Shown here: positions 7,083 to 11,576 of the stretch, in pieces
Layout: the number at the start of each line of letters is the position of its first letter
Position numbering within the stretch: the first letter of the stretch is position 1
Source of the DNA: Gallionella sp. UBA6045
Lineage (GTDB): Bacteria; Pseudomonadota; Gammaproteobacteria; Burkholderiales; Gallionellaceae
DNA length: 11,576 nucleotides
Assembly: GCA_002429165.1 (NCBI GenBank)
Contig: DIYV01000121.1
Location: forward strand, 1-11,576
Direction of reading: 5' to 3'
Position numbers and translations under genes: made by a program
The notes under the pieces: generated by a model
The model's database searches: none
What the model was told of the DNA's origin: nothing
What the model saw: only the letters and a program-made list of their open reading frames with translations

Positions 7083-8336
7083 TTATACTCTAAATTCTGA
7101 ACCTTCCTGGAACACCGTGCCGTCCAGCAACTGCACAGCCACCTGTTCGCCTGCAACCAGTCCGGTGCTCTCGGCAGGCACCACCAGCAATCCGTCCGCC
7201 CTGGCCATCGACAACAACATGCCGCTGCCCTGTGCGCCGGTGGAGGTTGCCGCGTAGCCGTCTTCATTCTTCGCCAGCGTCACCCGGACGAATTCGGTGC
7301 GCCCCGGCTGATGCTTGACGTTGTGCGTCAGGCGAGCCGCGATGGTACGTCTGAACAAACGCTCATGCCCCATCATACGACGTAATGCGGGTGCGACGAA
7401 TTGCTCGAAGCAGACCATGCTCGAAACCGGATTGCCCGGCAGCCCGAAAACAAAAGCAGTTGAGGCGGCGCATTGCTGCAGCACACCAAATGCGACCGGG
7501 TGCCCCGGCTTCATCGCGACACGCCAGAACTTCATCTGCACGCCCAGCGCCTCGACGGTCGGACGAACGTAATCATGAACGCCGACCGATGTGCCACCCG
7601 ACACCAGCAGCACATCGAATCTCAAGCCGCGCAGCAAATATTCCTCCAGTTCGACAGGGTCATCGCGCGCGATGCCAAGCAGGTCCGGTTCTATTCCCAG
7701 CGCCTGTACCTGCGCCATCAGCGCATAGCTGTTGGAGTTGGGGATCTTGTTCGGATCGACGGGATCATCCATATCTTCCAGCTCGTTGCCGGTCGACAGG
7801 ATCGCCACGCGCGGACGGCGGTACACCTGCACCTGCGATTGTTTCACCGTCGCCAGCACGCCGGTCACGCCGGGTGTGATCTCGGTGCCGGTTGTCAGCA
7901 CCACATCACCGTTGCGCATACCCTCGCCCCGCAAACGAATGTCGTTGCCGGGTATTACCGCAACATTGATTTGCACCAGATTGTCCGGCGAGGCCAGCGT
8001 ATCTTCGACGCGGATCACAGCATCCGCGCCCTGCGGCACAGGCGCACCGGTCATGATGCGCGCGCACTGTCCCGCGTGCACAGTCTTGCCCGGCATGTCG
8101 CCCGCCCTGATGTCCTCAATAACCTGGAGTGTCGCGGGAATATTCGCCAGATCGGCGCTGCGCACTGCGTAGCCATCCATAGCCGACACATCATAGGGAG
8201 GCAGATCGCGATTGGCGCGCACGTCCTCTGCCAGCACGCGGCCCAGTGACTGCTCCAGGCCCACCGATTCGGTATCGAGTTTGTGTACGCACTCAAGGAT
8301 GCACTGCTGCGCATTTGTTACTGATAGATATTCCAT
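7083..8336 (-). CDS. moeA: Molybdopterin molybdenumtransferase MoeA
   Basis: MoeA ligates molybdate to molybdopterin, hydrolysing the MPT-AMP made by MogA and yielding active molybdenum cofactor. The 417 residues match the family (about 410). Signatures in order: PPYDVSAMDGYA with D54 (47-57), TGAPVPQGADAVIRVED (96-112), STGNEL (181-186), SGGTSVGVHDY (246-256), KPGHP (276-280), GLPGNPVSS (298-306) and the domain IV end with GAQGSGMLLSMARADGL (367-383). AGGAC lies just before the ATG at 8336 with short spacing. It is the first gene after the transporter's terminator and is followed by mogA. The adjacent molybdenum-dependent formate dehydrogenase operon supplies an obvious client, although MoeA serves all molybdoenzymes. 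Confidence 0.96.
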   Translation of the reverse strand: MEYLSVTNAQQCILECVHKLDTESVGLEQSLGRVLAEDVRANRDLPPYDVSAMDGYAVRSADLANIPATLQVIEDIRAGDMPGKTVHAGQCARIMTGAPVPQGADAVIRVEDTLASPDNLVQINVAVIPGNDIRLRGEGMRNGDVVLTTGTEITPGVTGVLATVKQSQVQVYRRPRVAILSTGNELEDMDDPVDPNKIPNSNSYALMAQVQALGIEPDLLGIARDDPVELEEYLLRGLRFDVLLVSGGTSVGVHDYVRPTVEALGVQMKFWRVAMKPGHPVAFGVLQQCAASTAFVFGLPGNPVSSMVCFEQFVAPALRRMMGHERLFRRTIAARLTHNVKHQPGRTEFVRVTLAKNEDGYAATSTGAQGSGMLLSMARADGLLVVPAESTGLVAGEQVAVQLLDGTVFQEGSEFRV

Positions 8337-8366
8337 ATGTCCTGTTCAAAAATGGATCGGGCTTTC

Positions 8367-8391
8367 GTGTGAAATCCAGGCAAATTTACAC
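8367..8391. promoter_or_regulatory. Imperfect inverted repeat in the moeA leader, possible operator
   Basis: Arms GTGTGAAAT and ATTTACAC, separated by 8 bases, form a near-palindrome 31 bases before the moeA start. It does not match the ModE operator as I know it. A -10-like TACAAT lies further upstream, near 8410-8415, without a clear -35. Function unknown. Confidence 0.25.
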
Positions 8392-8443
8392 CAAAAAGCG
8401 TGCCGGCATTGTATCGTGCGAAAAATCAAGCCAGTCCGGGAAC

Positions 8444-8483
8444 AAAAAAAACCGCCCGGCAGATAAAACCCACCGGGCGGTTT
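8444..8483 (-). terminator. Strong intrinsic terminator after the OFA transporter gene
   Basis: On the minus strand an 11-bp perfect stem (AAACCGCCCGG with CCGGGCGGTTT; plus-strand arms 8449-8459 and 8473-8483), with a 13-base loop, runs into eight T residues. It starts 21 bases after the transporter stop and separates that operon from moeA. Confidence 0.92.
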
Positions 8484-8504
8484 CCAGCATTTCAAGCAGC
8501 TAGC

Positions 8505-10121
8505 CTAGTGGAAAAACAGTACCGATGCCTTGCTCAGCGCGAACCACACCCCGATCAGGAACGGAATCCCGACGGCAAGCCAGGCAATCATGCCACCCAT
8601 CCCGAAACTGCCGCGGGCAGCGGTCTCCGCAGTAGCGGATTTGTGGCTCACTTTCTGCGTCAGCGCCTGTTCCTCTGCCAATTCATCCGGTGTCATGAAG
8701 TGCTTTTGATCCACCGGCTTGATCATCAGATTCAAGAAGAAGCCCACCACCAGCAGCCCCGCGAGAATATACAGGGTGTTGTCATAGACCAGGTTCTTCG
8801 GCACCCCGGCATGCAACTGGACCTCGCGCAGGTTGGCGATCAGCACCGGACCGATGATGCCTGCAGCGGACCATGCGGTCAGCAGCCGGCCGTGGATCGC
8901 GCCCACCATCTGGGTGCCGAAGATATCGGCCAGATAGGCGGGTATCGTGGAAAAGCCGCCGCCGTACATGGTCAGGATAATGCAGACCACGATCACAAAC
9001 ATGCCTGCAGCGCCTATGTGACCCAGGGTCGGCATCATGCAGTACAGGATGAGGCCGAGAACGAAGAACGTGTAATAGGTATTCTTGCGCCCAATCCAGT
9101 CAGACACCGAGGCCCAGAACAAACGCCCCAGACTGTTGAACAGGCTGATCAATCCCACCAGGCCGGCTGCCGACGCAACGATGGCCGCTTTTTGCTCCAG
9201 TGTGACCGTCTCGTTGCTGGCCGCGCCGACCAGCAACGGCCCGAAAATGTCCTGCAGCATCGGCGAGGCCATGCCGATCACGCCGATACCCGCGCTGACG
9301 TTCAGGCACAGTACACCCCAGATCAGCCAGAACTGCTTGGTCTTCCATGCTTTTGCAAGATGAACATGCTGGTCCGTGATCATGGCCTTGGTCTGCGCAT
9401 CGCTTGGTGTCCAGCCCTTGGGCAACCAGCCTGAAGGCGCGGTGCGGAAGCCGAAAGCACCGGCGGACATCACGATGAAGTAGAGCAGGCCCATCGCGAT
9501 CAGCGTGGCTGCCACACCTGCACTGGCATCGCCATTTCCGAAGTGTTTCATCAAGGCCACCGCAATCGGCGCACCGATCATCGCCCCGCCGCCGAAACCC
9601 ATGATGGCAAATCCCGTAGCCATGCCGCGGCGGTCGGGGAACCATTTGATCAGCGTCGAAACCGGGGTGATGTAGCCCAACCCCTGTCCGACACCGCCCA
9701 GTATCCCGCATCCCAGCCACACCAGCCAGAGCTGATGGATCATCACGCCGACGCCGCCCAGTGCCATGCCGCCACCCCAGCACATCGCGGCAATGAAGCC
9801 CGATTTGCGCGGGCCGGCATGTTCCAGCCAGCCGCCCCATAATGCGGCCGACACGCCCAGCATGAAGATGAAAAGGGTAAAGGTGACGCTGACCGCGGGC
9901 ACAGTCCAGTTGCATTGGGTTGAAAACAGCTCGGCCATCAACGACTGCTGCGTGCATTCGGTTGCAGCGTTCCCCACCAGCCTGGTCATTGGCAACCAGA
10001 ATACCGAGAACCCGTAGGCCATGCCGATACACAAATGTATCGCCAGCGCCGCGGGCGGGACCAGCCAGCGATTGAATGTCTCGCCGGCTATCGTACGTTC
10101 CTTATCTAACACTCCACTCAT
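8505..10121 (-). CDS. OFA-family MFS transporter (oxalate/formate antiporter type)
   Basis: An inner-membrane carrier of the major facilitator superfamily. The OFA family includes the oxalate:formate antiporter OxlT and other small carboxylate carriers. The 538 residues show about 12 helices, a motif A-like loop GGWLEHAGPRK (96-106) and DRRGMATGFAIMGFGGGAMIGAP, typical of OFA members. The loop after helix 1 holds two cysteines (C56, C70), possibly a periplasmic disulfide. After a hydrophilic linker (about 470-505) comes an additional helix, MIAWLAVGIPFLIGVWFAL (511-529), probably a fused form of a separate small subunit. GAGGGAG precedes the ATG at 10121. Placement between the formate dehydrogenase genes and a terminator suggests formate, possibly oxalate, as substrate; the sequence does not prove this. 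Confidence 0.87.
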   Translation of the reverse strand: MSGVLDKERTIAGETFNRWLVPPAALAIHLCIGMAYGFSVFWLPMTRLVGNAATECTQQSLMAELFSTQCNWTVPAVSVTFTLFIFMLGVSAALWGGWLEHAGPRKSGFIAAMCWGGGMALGGVGVMIHQLWLVWLGCGILGGVGQGLGYITPVSTLIKWFPDRRGMATGFAIMGFGGGAMIGAPIAVALMKHFGNGDASAGVAATLIAMGLLYFIVMSAGAFGFRTAPSGWLPKGWTPSDAQTKAMITDQHVHLAKAWKTKQFWLIWGVLCLNVSAGIGVIGMASPMLQDIFGPLLVGAASNETVTLEQKAAIVASAAGLVGLISLFNSLGRLFWASVSDWIGRKNTYYTFFVLGLILYCMMPTLGHIGAAGMFVIVVCIILTMYGGGFSTIPAYLADIFGTQMVGAIHGRLLTAWSAAGIIGPVLIANLREVQLHAGVPKNLVYDNTLYILAGLLVVGFFLNLMIKPVDQKHFMTPDELAEEQALTQKVSHKSATAETAARGSFGMGGMIAWLAVGIPFLIGVWFALSKASVLFFH

Positions 10122-10126
10122 ATTTT

Positions 10127-10133
10127 CTCCCTC
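10127..10133 (-). promoter_or_regulatory. Ribosome binding site of the OFA transporter
   Basis: GAGGGAG five bases before the ATG at 10121. A strong site which, with the structured leader upstream, points to control at this gene's own level. Confidence 0.75.
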
Positions 10134-10159
10134 TGTTATTGTTAACTCACAGTTTTTTG

Positions 10160-10221
10160 TTAATGGGGGTTATTAAAGTGCAAATACAGCGAACCGATCA
10201 GACCCCTTAATTTCTGATCGG
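10160..10221 (-). other. Structured leader upstream of the OFA transporter: stem-loop with possible pseudoknot
   Basis: On the minus strand a perfect 9-bp stem CCGATCAGA/TCTGATCGG (plus-strand arms 10194-10202 and 10213-10221) encloses the loop AATTAAGGGG. The loop's TTAAGGGG can pair with CCCCCATTAA downstream (10160-10169), giving 8 bp with one bulged A, which would make a pseudoknot. No T-run follows the stem, so it is not an ordinary terminator. It could instead protect the fdsD 3' end, attenuate transcription or bind a ligand. I recognise no named riboswitch. Confidence 0.4.
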
Positions 10222-10247
10222 GAGTGAACCCTAAACGATAATAATTA

Positions 10248-10478
10248 TTATTGCGACAATAATTTCCCGCGGTGCGCGCGGATGGCAGAGACCACTATCG
10301 GCTTCAGGTCTTTGCCGTTTTCGGTATCCATATAACCCAGCAACTGGCTGCGCATGCGCGGTTCCCAGAAATTATGCAGGTGGACGCTGATGCCCAGCAA
10401 TGCCTCGTCGCGATCCGGCATCGCCTCAAAAAATTCGCCGATCTGATTCGCCATGTGTACCAAATTCCGTATGTCCAT
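10248..10478 (-). CDS. fdsD: NAD-dependent formate dehydrogenase delta subunit FdsD
   Basis: A small cytoplasmic protein encoded in fds operons and needed for assembly or activity of the FdsGBA formate dehydrogenase; it carries no cofactor motif. The 76 residues match the family length and pattern: LVHMANQIGEFFEAMPDRDEAL at the start, then HLHNFWEPRMR (34-44) and KPIVVSAIRAH near the end. There are no cysteines. It begins two bases after the fdhD stop, so the two are surely co-transcribed. GGAA lies close upstream. It is the last gene of the fds cluster, giving the order fdsA-fdhD-fdsD known from soluble NAD-linked formate dehydrogenase operons such as that of Cupriavidus necator. Confidence 0.92.
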   Translation of the reverse strand: MDIRNLVHMANQIGEFFEAMPDRDEALLGISVHLHNFWEPRMRSQLLGYMDTENGKDLKPIVVSAIRAHRGKLLSQ

Positions 10479-10480
10479 TT

Positions 10481-11302
10481 TTATTCCGTTCCTTGTATTC
10501 GATTGCCATGCGCATACGAGACGAATTCATCGCCGCGCGCAAACGCGATCAGTGTCATGCCCGCTGTTTGCGCAGTCCAGACGGCCAGCGCGGTCGGTGC
10601 CGAGATTGCGATCAGGCCGGATATCCCGACAGTTGCGGCCTTTTGCACCATCTCGACACTGGCGCGACTGGTGATCAGCAGGAAGCCATCCTGAAAACTC
10701 AACCCGCGTTCGGCCATCATGCCGATCAACTTGTCCAGCGCATTATGCCGGCCGACATCCTCGCACACATGCTTCAGCGTGCCGTCGGGTGAGCTCCATG
10801 CAGCTGCATGCATGCCGCCGGTCAGGCGATTGAGCGGCTGTAATGCCGCCAGACTTTTCAGCGCGGTGCGCATCGCCGAAACCGAAATTGGCGATGCGAC
10901 CGGCACCGCAGGCAGCGCTCGAAACACCTGTTCCAGGCTTTCCACCCCGCACAGACCGCACCCGGTGCGTCCAGTCATGTTGCGCCTGCGCTGCTTGAGT
11001 TTCAAAAAAGCATGGCCGGATATTTCGCAATGCACGGTGATGCCCAGCGGACCCTCTTCCACTTCCGCACGGCGAAATTCTGCGCGGTTCTGGACTATGC
11101 CTTCGCTCAGTGCAAAGCCCAGTGCAAAACTTTCCAGATCGCAGGGTGTCGCCAGCATCACCGCGTGCGAGACATCATTGAATTCCAGTGCAACCGGGAC
11201 CTCGACTGCCAGATGGTCCTGCTCTTGCGCCCAACGCTGACCGCGCCAGCGCGATATGTCCTCGCGGCTGACGCACTCGAATTCAGGCTCGACGAGTTTC
11301 AT
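10481..11302 (-). CDS. fdhD: Formate dehydrogenase accessory sulfurtransferase FdhD (FdsC)
   Basis: FdhD binds bis-MGD cofactor and passes sulfur, from a cysteine desulfurase, to the molybdenum centre before its insertion into formate dehydrogenase. The chosen start gives 273 residues, like E. coli FdhD (277). The sulfur-carrying C115-G-L-C118 pair is seen in TGRTGCGLCG. Other family marks are LVEPEF...VSRED near the start, LAVEVPVALEFN, TPCDLESFALGFALSEGI (52-69), TGGMHAA, EDVGRHNALDKLIG and LLITSRASVEMVQKAA. The ATG at 11302 lies four bases after the fdsA stop. The open frame continues 20 codons upstream inside fdsA, without family similarity. The ribosome site is poor, suggesting translational coupling to fdsA. 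In fds operons this gene is usually called fdsC. Confidence 0.95.
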   Translation of the reverse strand: MKLVEPEFECVSREDISRWRGQRWAQEQDHLAVEVPVALEFNDVSHAVMLATPCDLESFALGFALSEGIVQNRAEFRRAEVEEGPLGITVHCEISGHAFLKLKQRRRNMTGRTGCGLCGVESLEQVFRALPAVPVASPISVSAMRTALKSLAALQPLNRLTGGMHAAAWSSPDGTLKHVCEDVGRHNALDKLIGMMAERGLSFQDGFLLITSRASVEMVQKAATVGISGLIAISAPTALAVWTAQTAGMTLIAFARGDEFVSYAHGNRIQGTE

Positions 11303-11306
11303 CGCG

Positions 11307-11576
11307 TTAGACAATGGATTTATCCTTGGCGGATGACAGTGCGGCCTTGCCCAGCAGCTCATGCTGCACCTTGCTGAACCGGGTGTATTTCTTCTGCCAC
11401 TCGGAAGGCTCGGTGACCGGCATCACCTGCACCGCAGTCACCTTGTATTCCGGGCAATTGGTCGCCCAGTCTGAATTTTCCGTGGTGATCACATTCGCGC
11501 CGGATTCGGGAAAATGGAAGGTGGTATAAACGACACCGGGCTGCATGCGCTCCGACACCTTGGCGCGCAACACCGT
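11307..11576 (-). CDS. fdsA: NAD-dependent formate dehydrogenase alpha subunit, C-terminal end only
   Basis: FdsA is the catalytic subunit that oxidises formate to CO2 at a bis-MGD molybdenum centre and passes electrons through Fe-S clusters to the NADH-forming FdsB/FdsG. Only the last 89 residues are here; the rest lies beyond the right edge. They belong to the C-terminal beta-barrel that covers the molybdopterin cofactor: AKVSERMQPGVVYTTFHFPE followed by ATNCPEYKVTAVQV, which is typical of FdsA-type enzymes. The final 30 or so residues are charged and variable. Stop TAA at 11307-11309; fdhD begins four bases on. The catalytic cysteine or selenocysteine region is not visible. Confidence 0.93.
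   Translation of the reverse strand, partial: TVLRAKVSERMQPGVVYTTFHFPESGANVITTENSDWATNCPEYKVTAVQVMPVTEPSEWQKKYTRFSKVQHELLGKAALSSAKDKSIV

Noticed and set aside
7070..7267. 66-codon N-terminal extension of mogA
   Set aside because: It overlaps moeA in another frame, is Trp/Cys/Arg-rich and has no family similarity. The ATG at 7069 has its own GAGG and begins at the conserved MogA N-terminus.
8400..9434. Plus-strand open frame of 344 codons
   Set aside because: It runs antisense to the transporter gene and through its terminator. Composition (His, Gln, Arg, Asp) and lack of family features mark it as a shadow.
10170..10210. Sigma-54 promoter upstream of the transporter (TTGCA near 10179-10183)
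   Set aside because: The GG to GC spacing is 12 rather than the required 10 bases, and the upstream half-site does not match TGGCAC.
10237..10249. Fur-box-like GATAAT-A-ATTATT next to the fdsD stop
   Set aside because: It is a short AT-rich palindrome overlapping the fdsD stop codon, over 110 bases from the next start, and covers only part of a full 19-base Fur site. Too weak to call.
11303..11362. 20-codon N-terminal extension of fdhD
   Set aside because: It lies inside the fdsA C-terminus and adds nothing like known FdhD; the start at 11302 gives the normal length.

Overview
All supported genes lie on the minus strand, so the text follows transcription from high to low coordinates. Gene content and order (fds-type formate dehydrogenase, PP0621-pilS-pilR-ampD, NrdR-controlled nrdA), together with a GC-rich codon style, suggest a betaproteobacterial chromosome, perhaps from the Nitrosomonadales. 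That assignment is inferred from protein resemblance and gene order, not from a database search.

Region 1 (11576-8444) is a formate module. It holds the 3' end of fdsA (molybdenum subunit of NAD-dependent formate dehydrogenase), fdhD/fdsC (sulfurtransferase needed to activate it) and fdsD (delta subunit), packed within a few bases of each other. A 126-base leader with a strong hairpin follows, then an oxalate/formate (OFA) family MFS transporter and a strong intrinsic terminator.

Region 2 (8392-6390) is moeA-mogA, the last two steps of molybdenum insertion into molybdopterin. This cofactor is what the formate dehydrogenase next door uses. Downstream of mogA is a 187-base stretch with no confident gene. 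It holds a perfect -10 hexamer (TATAAT) and a short ORF tail that weakly resembles the MoeA C-terminus.

Region 3 (6339-2567) reads as one operon: a 70-residue membrane-anchored zinc-ribbon-like protein (PP0621 family), pilS (six-TM sensor kinase), pilR (NtrC-type sigma-54 activator, overlapping pilS) and ampD (muropeptide amidase, starting one base after the pilR stop). It links type IV pilus gene control with peptidoglycan recycling.

Region 4 (2506-1) is the 5' four-fifths of nrdA, the class Ia ribonucleotide reductase large subunit, cut by the window edge. Its promoter carries two NrdR-box-like sites exactly 31 bp apart, one over the predicted -10.

No RNA genes, insertion sequences, CRISPR arrays or phage genes were seen. 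The window is mostly well-known core and metabolic genes. I found no clear new multi-gene system. The most interesting leftovers are the leader RNA of the transporter, the transporter's fused C-terminal helix, the small zinc protein before pilS, and the odd stretch after mogA.
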